Origin: an uncultured Clostridia bacterium | GTDB lineage: Bacteria; Bacillota; Clostridia; Oscillospirales; CAG-272 | Direction of reading: 5' to 3' | NCBI GenBank assembly: GCA_947628165.1 | Contig: CANQYV010000016.1 | Coordinates: 1-32,921 of the forward strand | Length of the DNA stretch: 32,921 nt | Shown here: piece after piece, positions 8,523-16,032 of the stretch | How the letters are laid out: every line of letters begins with the position of its first letter | How positions within the stretch are numbered: position 1 is the stretch's first letter | The notes under the pieces: generated by a model | Told to the model about the DNA's origin: nothing | Database searches by the model: none | What the model saw: only the letters and a program-made list of their open reading frames with translations | Position numbers and translations under genes: made by a program

Positions 8523-9149
8523 ATGGCAAGATATACAGGACCTTCGTGCCGCCTCTGCCGTCGTGAGGGCAGGAAGCTGTTTCTCAAGGGCGACCGCTGT
8601 GTTTCCGACAAGTGCGCGGTCGTAAAGAGAGAAGGCGTGCCGGGACAGCATGCGATCTCCCGCAGCAAGGTCAAGGAATACGGTCGTCAGCTCCGCGAGA
8701 AGCAGACGGCAAGACGCTACTACGGCGTTCAGGAAAAGCAGTTCAAGAAGTACTATGTCAAAGCCGAGAAAAAGCCGGGCATCACCGGTGAAAATCTGCT
8801 CGCTCTTCTTGAGACGCGTCTTGACAACGTAGTATACAGAATGGGCATGGCGTCCAGCCATAAGGAAGCGCGTCAGCTCGTGCTCCACGCTCATTTCTGC
8901 CTCAACGGCAAGAAGGTCAACATCCCTTCGATGCTCGTTAAGCCCGGCGACGTCATAACGCTCAAGGAAGGCAGCCGCGATTCTTCTAAGATCAAGGAGC
9001 TCATAGAGCGCATGCAGACGGCGACGATACCGAAGTGGCTCGAAGTAGACCGCACGAACGTTTCCGCGAAGGTGCTTTCGATGCCTGCCCGTGAAGATAT
9101 CGACTTCGATTTCAACGAGCAGCTCATCGTCGAGCTCTATTCCAAGTAA
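8523..9149 (+). CDS. rpsD: 30S ribosomal protein S4, four-cysteine zinc form
   Basis: S4 nucleates 30S assembly by binding the 5' domain of 16S rRNA and shapes the mRNA entry pore. The 208-residue product has Cys9, Cys12, Cys26 and Cys31 near the N-terminus, the zinc-binding variant. The S4 RNA-binding domain follows ([41 protein letters not shown]), and the protein ends [29 protein letters not shown] ribosome site precedes the ATG. The 148-nt gap to rpoA is unusually long and contains a hairpin described separately. Confidence 0.98.
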   Translation: MARYTGPSCRLCRREGRKLFLKGDRCVSDKCAVVKREGVPGQHAISRSKVKEYGRQLREKQTARRYYGVQEKQFKKYYVKAEKKPGITGENLLALLETRLDNVVYRMGMASSHKEARQLVLHAHFCLNGKKVNIPSMLVKPGDVITLKEGSRDSSKIKELIERMQTATIPKWLEVDRTNVSAKVLSMPAREDIDFDFNEQLIVELYSK

Positions 9150-9220
9150 TCCTTTTCCCCGATATTATCGCGCTTTCGCGTGACGTATGCGCGGTATATA
9201 TCAATTTGATGAATAATCCC

Positions 9221-9252
9221 GTCCGCCTCCGCCCGAGGGGCGCAGGCAGGAC
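9221..9252 (+). other. 13-bp hairpin in the rpsD-rpoA gap
   Basis: Nucleotides 9221-9234 and 9238-9252 form a near-perfect stem: GTCC with GGAC, GCCT with AGGC, and CGCCC with GGGCG around a GAG loop, with only a C/C mismatch and one bulged A. No T-run follows, so it does not look like an intrinsic terminator. It ends about 33 nt before the rpoA ribosome site. It could be a processing site, an attenuator or a protein-binding leader; nothing in the sequence decides between these. Confidence 0.55.
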
Positions 9253-9297
9253 AAACACGCACGATTATCATAAAATTGAAAAATGGAGGGTTATGGA

Positions 9298-10272
9298 ATG
9301 ATCGAAATCGAAAGACCGAATATAACTACCGAGCTCACAAACGAGGACGGAACAAAGGGTCGTTTCATCGTAGAGCCGCTTGAGCGCGGTTACGGTGTTA
9401 CTCTCGGCAATTCGCTGCGCCGGGTGCTTTTATCGAGCCTCCCCGGATACGCGGTCTCGTCCATAAAGATAGACGGCGTGCAGCATGAGATCTCGACTAT
9501 CGTCGGCGTCCGCGAGGATGTGACCGAGATAGTTCTGAACGTCAAGGGCATCGTGGCGAAGCTCCATTCCCAGAGCCCGAAGACCGTCACGATAGACGTC
9601 ACCGGTCCGTGCGACGTGACCGCAGGCGATATCAAGGACGATGTCGATATCGAGATACTCAATCCCGATCTTCACATCGCGACGGTCGGCGAAAATGCCC
9701 GCTTCTGCATGGAGCTTACCTTCGACTACGGCCGCGGGTACGTTTCACAGGAGAAGAACAAGCAGAACCACACGGCGGGACTGTCGTCAAGCGTGTCCGC
9801 TCCCATAGGGATCATATATACGGATTCGATATACACTCCCGTATATAATGTGAACTACACGGTCGAGGACACCCGTGTCGGAAACATCACGGATTACGAC
9901 AGGCTGACGCTCGAAGTTGAGACGAACGGTACTATATCGGCAAAGGAAGCGGTTTCTCTTGGAGCCAAGATACTCAACGAGCATCTCAACCTCTTCGTCG
10001 ATCTCTCTGATGAGGCGAAGAAGGCGGAGATCATGGTCGAACGCGAAGAGACCATGAAGGAGAAAGTTCTTGAGATGACCATTGAGGAGCTTGACCTGTC
10101 CGTCCGCAGCTTCAATTGCCTGAAGCGCGCGGGGATAGATACCGTCGAGGACCTTATCAACAAGACAGAGGACGAAATGATAAAGGTCCGCAATCTCGGC
10201 AAGAAATCGCTTGAAGAAGTGGAACAGAAGCTGCACTCACTTGGGCTCGACCTCAAGAAGGAAGAAGAGTAA
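9298..10272 (+). CDS. rpoA: DNA-directed RNA polymerase subunit alpha
   Basis: Alpha dimerises to scaffold RNA polymerase assembly, and its C-terminal domain contacts UP elements and activators. The 324-residue product has the N-terminal domain with [28 protein letters not shown] and the C-terminal helix-hairpin-helix domain with [23 protein letters not shown] and [16 protein letters not shown]. An in-frame ATG at 9283 exists, but GGAGGG at 9285-9290 is correctly spaced (7 nt) for ATG 9298, giving the standard MIEIERP start. rplQ follows after 53 nt. Confidence 0.98.
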   Translation: MIEIERPNITTELTNEDGTKGRFIVEPLERGYGVTLGNSLRRVLLSSLPGYAVSSIKIDGVQHEISTIVGVREDVTEIVLNVKGIVAKLHSQSPKTVTIDVTGPCDVTAGDIKDDVDIEILNPDLHIATVGENARFCMELTFDYGRGYVSQEKNKQNHTAGLSSSVSAPIGIIYTDSIYTPVYNVNYTVEDTRVGNITDYDRLTLEVETNGTISAKEAVSLGAKILNEHLNLFVDLSDEAKKAEIMVEREETMKEKVLEMTIEELDLSVRSFNCLKRAGIDTVEDLINKTEDEMIKVRNLGKKSLEEVEQKLHSLGLDLKKEEE

Positions 10273-10325
10273 CTCATCTTCCCGTGCAGAAATTATCCTA
10301 AAACATCGAAGGAGGTAATACGGAA

Positions 10326-10670
10326 ATGCCCGGAACCAGAAAGCTCGGCAGACCTACCGCACACAGAAATGCGATGCTTCGCGGCATGGTGACGTATCTT
10401 CTCGAGAACGGATCAATCGAAACGACTCTGACGCGCGCGAAGGAAGTTCGCTCGCTCGCAGAGAAGATGATAACGCTCGGAAAGACAAATACGCTCGCAA
10501 GCCGCAGAGCCGCGCTCGCTTATATTACTAAGGAGGATGTAGTCTCGAAGCTCTTCTCCGAGATAGCACCCAAGTACGAGAGCAGAAACGGCGGTTACAC
10601 GCAGATCTATAAGCTCGGACCGCGCCGCGGCGACGCCGCAGAGATGGCGCTCATCAAGCTCGTAGACTGA
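10326..10670 (+). CDS. rplQ: 50S ribosomal protein L17
   Basis: L17 lies near the exit tunnel opening of the 50S subunit. The 114-residue product begins [29 protein letters not shown] and contains [21 protein letters not shown], both diagnostic, and it has the usual compact C-terminus ([24 protein letters not shown]). A strong GAAGGAGGTAA ribosome site precedes it. It is the last gene of the operon and is followed after 25 nt by a strong terminator. In many Firmicutes the ecfA1-ecfA2-ecfT-truA genes come next; here the region switches to convergent sporulation genes. Confidence 0.98.
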   Translation: MPGTRKLGRPTAHRNAMLRGMVTYLLENGSIETTLTRAKEVRSLAEKMITLGKTNTLASRRAALAYITKEDVVSKLFSEIAPKYESRNGGYTQIYKLGPRRGDAAEMALIKLVD

Positions 10671-10695
10671 AAAAAGAACATCTGAAGAGAGAAAG

Positions 10696-10725
10696 GCTCG
10701 GGGAAGCAAATTTGCTTCCCCGAGC
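10696..10725. terminator. bidirectional intrinsic terminator between rplQ and spoIIP
   Basis: A perfect 30-nt inverted repeat (GCTCGGGGAAGCAAA and its complement) is followed by TTATTTTATT on the plus strand. On the minus strand it lies 5 nt after the spoIIP stop and is followed by CTTTCTCTCTTC. It should end the ribosomal operon and probably also spoIIP. Confidence 0.9.
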
Positions 10726-10730
10726 TTATT

Positions 10731-12044
10731 TTATTCTCCCCTTATGATTATCTCCGCAAGCTCCTCTGCCAAAAGCTTCGCCGCTGCTTTTGCCTGAGAG
10801 AGCGTGTTTCCGCATGAACCGACCTCAAAAAGCAGGGAGCCGGGTGCGTACTGCTGATAAAACGCTCCCGTTCTGACAGACATCTTTCTCGGAAACGACT
10901 GCGAACGCGAAAACAGACGCTCCTGAAGGTGAGCGGCGAGCGTCAGATTGTCGCGCCAGTTTGGATGATCAGAGCCGCGCGCGTCCGTGCCGATAAGTAT
11001 CATGACCTGCGCCGTCTCGACTCCGTCGATAACGGTCATGGGGCGGTACTTTGTATAGTCAGCGGCGATTATGGAGTCGCGGTGCACGTCAAACACATAT
11101 TTTATGCTTGGATATATCGCTATGTACTCGCGCACTGCGGCTGAGGAATTTGAATATGCCTTCGAGTATGAGTCCTTGTCGAACATCTCGGTGCAGTGCA
11201 GGGTAGGTATGCCGCGGCTTTCTAGCTGCTCGGCAATGACGGAGCCGACCGCGACGACGTTTTGGGTTATATCAGTCGAACGGAAGCTGTCTTTGAGACC
11301 GTATGAATCAGATCCCTCCGGGCTGAAGCTCTCAGTTCCGTGCGTATGTATTATGAGGACAACGGGAGCGTTTGGGTCGTCGGGATGGAGGGCTTTGAGC
11401 TCTTCGAGCGGCGGAAGCACAAATTCGCTGTCCGCCAAAAGCGGCAGATCGAGCGCATAGTCGGTCTGATTGCTGCACGCAAGCCCACGTTCGGCATTTG
11501 TAGAAATATCTGTCGCCTTTATGGGATACCGCTCGCCGCCTGCGTCGTCTCCCGTTCCGCCTTCCGCCTCGCCGCCTGCGCTCTCCGCGCCGCCGTCTCC
11601 GCTCCCCGCGTCGGAGCCGTCCCCGAACTCGACCATTTCTATATCGGGTTTAGACGGACGCATAACATTGTCGTCGGACGGAGCAGAATTTTCTTCAATT
11701 GCATAAGTTCCGCCGAATGCAAGGCAGGAGAGGGCGTTTACGCAGTTTGGAATGAACGAGCCGACGGCGGACATTATCTCAAAATACGCGGCGGCGAGAA
11801 AAACGGCAAAGAGCGCTGCGCGAAGAAAAAATACGGACGCCGAAAGCGGCGTTATGCGGCGAGACGCGGCGTTTGCCGACGGCGCGGCGGAAATGCTCTC
11901 CCCGTATTCCGCTGTCGGTTCGGCGAGACTGACATTCTGCCGAAGGGGATCCGATACATCGGCTTTATCGACGGCATCTTCCGGGATGCTGCCGCCGATC
12001 GTTTCGCGGATATGCGGCATGCGGCCGGCAGAATCGTTTGTCAT
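10731..12044 (-). CDS. spoIIP: stage II sporulation protein P (SpoIIP)
   Basis: SpoIIP is a membrane-anchored peptidoglycan amidase/endopeptidase of the SpoIIDMP complex that drives engulfment of the forespore. The 437-residue product has a cytoplasmic N-terminus, one membrane helix at about 71-92, a low-complexity Gly/Asp/Ser linker at about 113-172, and a C-terminal amidase domain. The zinc-site region includes His233, His235 and Glu238 (LIIHTHGTESF), DVHRDS at 319-324, and Glu407 in LLFEVGS. I chose ATG 12044 because GGGGAGG lies 9 nt upstream; in-frame starts further upstream lack a ribosome site. It follows gpr by 91 nt, the gene pair common in spore formers. Confidence 0.95.
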   Translation of the reverse strand: MTNDSAGRMPHIRETIGGSIPEDAVDKADVSDPLRQNVSLAEPTAEYGESISAAPSANAASRRITPLSASVFFLRAALFAVFLAAAYFEIMSAVGSFIPNCVNALSCLAFGGTYAIEENSAPSDDNVMRPSKPDIEMVEFGDGSDAGSGDGGAESAGGEAEGGTGDDAGGERYPIKATDISTNAERGLACSNQTDYALDLPLLADSEFVLPPLEELKALHPDDPNAPVVLIIHTHGTESFSPEGSDSYGLKDSFRSTDITQNVVAVGSVIAEQLESRGIPTLHCTEMFDKDSYSKAYSNSSAAVREYIAIYPSIKYVFDVHRDSIIAADYTKYRPMTVIDGVETAQVMILIGTDARGSDHPNWRDNLTLAAHLQERLFSRSQSFPRKMSVRTGAFYQQYAPGSLLFEVGSCGNTLSQAKAAAKLLAEELAEIIIRGE

Positions 12045-12135
12045 TTCGTCATTCCTCCCCGAAGCACGCTTTTTCGGTACATTCATATGAAGCGGCGGAC
12101 AATGATATGACAAGGATATGGATGGAAGATGAATA

Positions 12136-13050
12136 TCACGACGTGCGGCACATCAGATTTACGGCGTCCGAAATGAGGCGCGACATTTCCTCAGTGACAA
12201 CGTCGCTTTCCTCCGGTGTTACGAAAAAGCTCCGTCCGCCTTCAAGGACTTGCCGGAGTTTTTCCGAGCCGGAGCCAAGGTCGACGCCGCCTGACTCAAG
12301 CGCGTCACAGACGAGCGTTGAGGAGTTGACAACGGTGGGAACGCCGACGGTGACGACGGGGATCCCGACGGTGGAGACCGTTATTTCCGTCTGCCTGTTT
12401 CCTATGCCGGAGCCGGGAGATATCCCCGTGTCCGTTATCTGTATCGTTGACGCGAGCCGCTCGCATGAACGCGCCGCGAGCGCGTCCACAAGTATTATGA
12501 CGGTGGGGCGGACAGTCCCGGCAACGCCGCGGACGACGTCTGCGGCCTCGACTCCCGTCGATGCCGAGACGCCGGGCGAGATGGAGAAAACGCGGCAGCA
12601 GCCGAGTTTTTCGTAAAGCTCGCGCCTCTCAAGGCGAAGGCGTGCCGTCACTGTGACGCCGTCCGCGGTCTTGGGCCCTACGGCGTCCGCGGTCATTGCC
12701 CGGTTGCCGAGCCCGCATATAAGAATGGGGAGATCGGGCCGCGGGCGCTCACCGGAGGCGGAGAGCACGGCGTCGGATATGATATCGGAAAGCAGCGAAA
12801 CGAGGGAGGCACGTTTTTCGTCCTCCCAAAGCCATGGCTTGCGCGCGGTCACGGTGACGTATGTGCCCGCAGGGCGTCCCGCCGTCCGTTCTCCCTCGCC
12901 CCCAGTTACGATGAGGGACGAGACGGGGATCCCGTCGCGCTCGTATTCGTCAAAGCTGACGCCCGCGGCGTTTTCTTTGTCTATATCGGCTTCTATCGCG
13001 AGGTCGGTGCGCCTGTAAAGCGACGACTCGATATTTTTGCCGTCTGCCAC
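12136..13050 (-). CDS. gpr: GPR germination endopeptidase
   Basis: GPR degrades the small acid-soluble proteins that protect spore DNA, releasing amino acids at germination. It is made as a zymogen in the forespore. The 304-residue product has RTDLAIEA at 14-21, which resembles the SASP cleavage site and is the region of autoprocessing. The conserved catalytic aspartates are likely Asp122 (GLGNRAMTADAVGP) and Asp189 (IILVDALAARS), and SPGSGIGNR at 211-219 is also diagnostic. The start is GTG 13050 behind GGAGG with 9 nt spacing. It is transcribed with spoIIP on the minus strand, probably by a forespore sigma factor. Confidence 0.95.
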   Translation of the reverse strand: MADGKNIESSLYRRTDLAIEADIDKENAAGVSFDEYERDGIPVSSLIVTGGEGERTAGRPAGTYVTVTARKPWLWEDEKRASLVSLLSDIISDAVLSASGERPRPDLPILICGLGNRAMTADAVGPKTADGVTVTARLRLERRELYEKLGCCRVFSISPGVSASTGVEAADVVRGVAGTVRPTVIILVDALAARSCERLASTIQITDTGISPGSGIGNRQTEITVSTVGIPVVTVGVPTVVNSSTLVCDALESGGVDLGSGSEKLRQVLEGGRSFFVTPEESDVVTEEMSRLISDAVNLMCRTS

Positions 13051-13072
13051 AAATGTTTTCCTCCGGTGTGTT

Positions 13073-13102
13073 TATCATCCGTCCTATTTTGCGCCGGAAT
13101 GC
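13073..13102 (-). promoter_or_regulatory. candidate SigG/SigF-type promoter of gpr
   Basis: Read on the minus strand, GCATT (13098-13102) and GATGATA (13073-13079) are 18 nt apart. This resembles the SigG pattern GHATR-N17/18-CATnHTA with one mismatch in each element. The predicted start would fall at about 13066, directly before the ribosome site at 13060-13064, giving a very short leader. Family knowledge that gpr is a forespore gene supports it, but the match is partial. Confidence 0.35.
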
Positions 13103-13248
13103 GATATAATATACGGTATGGGACGTCAGCGCCGCATGATATACATCAAGCAGTGGTATTTGACGCAAGAAATATGTTCATTGTGCACAAAAAAATACGT
13201 TTTAATTGTGCAAATGACTGAAACTTGCATCCATATGTAAATATTTTA

Positions 13249-13277
13249 TTGATTATACGCTTCTTTAATGATATAAT
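13249..13277 (+). promoter_or_regulatory. SigA-type promoter for the binding-protein lipoprotein
   Basis: TTGATT at 13249-13254 and TATAAT at 13272-13277 are separated by exactly 17 nt. Transcription would start at about 13284, roughly 90 nt before the ATG at 13373. Confidence 0.8.
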
Positions 13278-13372
13278 ATGTTGAGGTCAGTATCTCCGTG
13301 TATTTGCCCGGAGCACGAACTCTTCTTATCATTTATTTATGCCGAAAGCATAAAAGGAGGATATATCGTATT

Positions 13373-15160
13373 ATGAAAAGAGCATTGTCACTTCTTCTCT
13401 GCGCCGTTATGCTTCTTACAGCGCTGTGCGGCTGTACGACGCTCGCAAAGGACGAGGAAACCGGAGGTGATGACAAGGGTGCCATCATACCCATGTACCT
13501 CGGGACGGAGATGTATAACTTTGACCCTGCCCTCGCGTATCTGAACGACTCGAACGCCAAGATACTCAGCCTGCTTTATGCAAAGCTCACTGATATTGAT
13601 AAGAACGGCAAGCTCAAGCTCACGCTGATCGATCACTGGGAGGTGACCGAGGACGATGCGCTGAAGGAATACAAAATGAAGATAACGCTGAAGGACACCA
13701 AGTGGTCCGACGGCGTCGCGCTTCAGGCCTCCGACGTTGTCTTTGCGTGGAAGCGCATACTCAACGTCAACTTCGACTGCGAAGCTGCCTGCCTCCTCTT
13801 TGACATAAAGAACGCACGCGCTGTCAAGGACGGCGTCAAGACGATAGACGACCTCGGAGCTACCGCACCGGAAACGCTTGTCGTCGAGATCGAGTTCGAG
13901 CGCAAGATAAACTATGAGCAGTTCCTGCGCAACCTCTCGAGCATCGCGCTTGTTCCGCTCCGTGAATCCGTCGTCAGCAGATCTTCTGACTGGGCTCAGA
14001 GACCTACATTCATAGTCACGAGCGGTCCGTTCACTCTCAAGGCTGCTACATACGGCAAGGAACTCAGACTTGAGCGCTCCAACTACTACTTCCTCAACAC
14101 CGACAAGGATAAGCACGTTGACAAGTACGTCATCCCGTTCAGACTCAAGGTCGACTACTCGAAGGATCTCAGCTACTTCACCTCCGGTCTGACGACCGAA
14201 AACTGGGGCAGCAGAGTGTTCTACACGAACGAGATACCGCTTAACCAGCGCAAGGATTATGCGGATTATGTGGAGGCGTCCGACATCATGTCGACGCACG
14301 CATACTACCTGAACCTCAACAATCCGCTCTTCGCGGACGCAAGAGTGAGACAGGCGCTCTCCCTCGCGATAGACCGTGAGCATGTTGCAAACGACATTGT
14401 CGTATATGCAAAGCCCGCGACCGGATTTGTTCCTTACCTTGTAACGAACGGAAAGGCAAAGACCTCGTTCAGAGAGGCAGGCGGCGACATTATTGAGGCG
14501 TCCGCAAACGTCGAGCGCGCAAAGCAGCTCCTCTCCGAGGCAGGCGTGAACGGCGGCGATATCATAATAAGATACGCCGCAAACGACCAGGTCAGCGAAG
14601 CTGTTGCAGCATACGTTGCCGAGGCTTGGTCCGGCATAGGCTTTAACGCGAGAGCGCTGCCCGTTTCGGCAACACCCGTCGTAGACGACACGATAGTTGT
14701 TGACAACTTCCACAACTTCTACAGCGTTGATTCCGCCGCCGAAAATGCGTGGGATGTCCTCGCAATCGACTTCCAGTCGCTCTCCGAGGAGGCGTTCTCC
14801 TCACTTGCTCCGTTCGCGGTCGGCTTCTCCGGAAACGGTGTCGATATGACGAACGACGAATATCCGGCGACCGGTCACCTCACCGGCTATGCAAGCGATG
14901 AGTACAACGCGCTCATCGAGTCCGCATATGAAGAGCTCGACTCCGAGAAGAGAGCCGAGATACTCCACGACGCGGAGAAGAAGCTCCTTGAGGATATGCC
15001 CGTAATACCGATAATATTCAATCAGGAAGCTCATCTCATCGACGACAGCGTAGTCAGCGGATTTGACCATGACTTCTACAACATGACGATATTCAACCGC
15101 GTCAAGATGAGCAACTACATGGATTGGAAGCCTTATTTCGAGGACGTTATAGTCGAGTAA
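13373..15160 (+). CDS. ABC transporter substrate-binding lipoprotein (OppA/DppA, SBP_bac_5 family)
   Basis: This 595-residue lipoprotein should capture peptides or a similar solute outside the membrane for an ABC importer. The signal peptide is residues 1-20 with lipobox Leu-Cys-Gly-Cys21. The mature protein matches family 5 binding proteins: YNFDPALAYLNDSNAKILSLLY-type start, LKDTKWSDGVALQASDVVFAWKR at about 100-125, VRQALSLAIDREHV, and the late ILHDAEKKLLEDMPVIPIIF stretch. No permease or ATPase gene lies next to it, so it is an orphan binding protein that must work with a transporter encoded elsewhere, or act as a sensor. ATG 13373 is chosen for its AAAGGAGG site and signal peptide. Confidence 0.9.
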   Translation: MKRALSLLLCAVMLLTALCGCTTLAKDEETGGDDKGAIIPMYLGTEMYNFDPALAYLNDSNAKILSLLYAKLTDIDKNGKLKLTLIDHWEVTEDDALKEYKMKITLKDTKWSDGVALQASDVVFAWKRILNVNFDCEAACLLFDIKNARAVKDGVKTIDDLGATAPETLVVEIEFERKINYEQFLRNLSSIALVPLRESVVSRSSDWAQRPTFIVTSGPFTLKAATYGKELRLERSNYYFLNTDKDKHVDKYVIPFRLKVDYSKDLSYFTSGLTTENWGSRVFYTNEIPLNQRKDYADYVEASDIMSTHAYYLNLNNPLFADARVRQALSLAIDREHVANDIVVYAKPATGFVPYLVTNGKAKTSFREAGGDIIEASANVERAKQLLSEAGVNGGDIIIRYAANDQVSEAVAAYVAEAWSGIGFNARALPVSATPVVDDTIVVDNFHNFYSVDSAAENAWDVLAIDFQSLSEEAFSSLAPFAVGFSGNGVDMTNDEYPATGHLTGYASDEYNALIESAYEELDSEKRAEILHDAEKKLLEDMPVIPIIFNQEAHLIDDSVVSGFDHDFYNMTIFNRVKMSNYMDWKPYFEDVIVE

Positions 15161-15190
15161 TTCCGCAAAAAATCGATAATACAGAATGCT

Positions 15191-15223
15191 CGAAGGTGAG
15201 GGGACTTCGTCCCTTCACCTTCG
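15191..15223 (+). terminator. intrinsic terminator-like hairpin after the binding-protein gene
   Basis: A 15-bp stem (CGAAGGTGAGGGGAC with GTCCCTTCACCTTCG, one G-T pair) surrounds a TTC loop and is followed by TTATATAATATAA. The tail is AT-rich but not a pure T-run, so termination may be incomplete. No good separate promoter is visible before the next gene. Confidence 0.75.
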
Positions 15224-15284
15224 TTATATAATATAACCTGCGCAAGGCTGACTGAGCCTTATTGCAGATAAATAAGAGGAACAA

Positions 15285-15839
15285 ATGCAAAAGGCAGGAA
15301 GAGACAAGAATTACGTCAAGGTTTTCATACTGTATCTTTTATGGAACATTGATATGCCGCTCGACTTTGCGACAGTCAACGATATAATGATACAGGACGG
15401 ATACGTCGGGTATTTTGATTTCGCGGAATGCTTCGGCGAGCTGCTTGACGACGGACATATATCGGAAGAAACAGGCGAGGACGGCACGGCAAAATATCGC
15501 ATAACGGAGAGCGGCAAGCACGTCGCCGAGAACCTTTCGGGAGATATTTTTGAGGAAATACGCGACAAGAGCTTAAAAAGCGCGCTGAGGCTTCTTTCCT
15601 TCCGCGAAAGGAAAGCGGAGCTGCGTTTTTCATGCGAGCCGATACCGGAAGAGAGCGGAGGCGGGTTTGAGGTGACCTGCGAGGTAAAGGAGCACGGCTG
15701 CGTCACCTGTTCGGTCACACTCAGGGTAGACGTAGAGAGCCGGGCGGACGCAATAAAAAAGAATTTTTATGAGCACCCCGAGGCGATATACAGGGGCGCC
15801 GTAGCTCTGCTTTTGGGGGATGTAAAATATATCCTCTGA
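15285..15839 (+). CDS. DUF4364 family protein
   Basis: The 184-residue protein matches the DUF4364 family, common in Clostridia and of unknown function. The N-terminal half (KVFILYLLWNIDMPLDFATVNDIMI, FAECFGELLDDGHI, YRITESGKHVAENL) reads like a winged-helix domain with a PadR/MarR-like wing, so DNA binding is plausible but not shown. The C-terminal half is a beta-rich region ending AIYRGAVALLLGDVKYIL. AGAGGAAC just upstream of the ATG is the ribosome site. It lies between a terminator and the sigma-factor promoter, so it is transcribed separately or by readthrough. Confidence 0.8.
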   Translation: MQKAGRDKNYVKVFILYLLWNIDMPLDFATVNDIMIQDGYVGYFDFAECFGELLDDGHISEETGEDGTAKYRITESGKHVAENLSGDIFEEIRDKSLKSALRLLSFRERKAELRFSCEPIPEESGGGFEVTCEVKEHGCVTCSVTLRVDVESRADAIKKNFYEHPEAIYRGAVALLLGDVKYIL

Positions 15840-15859
15840 AAATTAGCCGTATTTTCTGC

Positions 15860-15877
15860 AAAAAAGTACACTTTTTT
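15860..15877. repeat. AT-rich dyad upstream of the sigma-factor promoter
   Basis: AAAAAAGT at 15860-15867 and ACTTTTTT at 15870-15877 form an 18-nt inverted repeat with a 2-nt centre. A related dyad, ACTTTT...AAAAGT at 15904-15920, lies between the -35 and -10 of the following promoter. It could be a weak terminator for the DUF4364 gene or a regulator site. Confidence 0.4.
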
Positions 15878-15900
15878 TGAGCAAAATGCGAATTAAACTG

Positions 15901-15928
15901 TTGACTTTTCTAAAAAAAGTGGTATAAT
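15901..15928 (+). promoter_or_regulatory. SigA-type promoter of the sigma-factor gene
   Basis: TTGACT at 15901-15906 and TATAAT at 15923-15928 are separated by 16 nt. The start site would be at about 15935, inside the palindrome at 15933-15954, leaving a leader of about 100 nt. Confidence 0.85.
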
Positions 15929-15932
15929 GACT

Positions 15933-15954
15933 GTATAAATCATATGATTTATAC
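15933..15954. promoter_or_regulatory. perfect 22-bp palindrome over the transcription start (putative operator)
   Basis: GTATAAATCAT followed by ATGATTTATAC is a perfect palindrome of two 11-bp arms. It begins 5 nt after the -10 box, so a dimeric repressor bound here would block initiation. It is AT-only except for the outer G/C and the two central C/G pairs. No repressor gene is obvious next to it, apart from the winged-helix-like DUF4364 protein upstream. Confidence 0.6.
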
Positions 15955-15970
15955 TTACCATAAATATCGA

Positions 15971-15996
15971 CCGTTGTCGGGTGCAAAACGACACGG
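15971..15996 (+). other. leader hairpin of the sigma-factor mRNA
   Basis: CCG-T-TGTCG (15971-15979) can pair with CGACA-CGG (15989-15996): 8 bp with one bulged T and a 9-nt loop. A run of five T follows only after another 8 nt (16005-16009), so it is not a clean terminator but could act as an attenuator with a refolded stem. Confidence 0.35.
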
Positions 15997-16032
15997 CGGT
16001 ACGCTTTTTCTCTTGCGTTGGTGTTTCGGGGT

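Larger units (their letters stand above)
13051..13372. other. divergent intergenic region between gpr and the binding-protein gene
   Basis: This 322-nt stretch has no convincing gene. On the minus side it holds a candidate forespore-type promoter for gpr. On the plus side it holds a good SigA-type promoter (13249-13277), the ribosome site AAAGGAGG at 13353-13360, and two copies of ATTGTGCA followed by A or C at 13180 and 13205, about 45 to 70 nt upstream of the -35. A GTG/TTG-started extension of the downstream gene back to 13298 is possible in frame but lacks a signal-peptide-like start. Confidence 0.7.

Noticed and set aside
13388-14713. 441-codon minus-strand frame opposite the binding-protein gene
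   Set aside because: No domain, no ribosome site, and the plus-strand gene has a signal peptide and clear family motifs.
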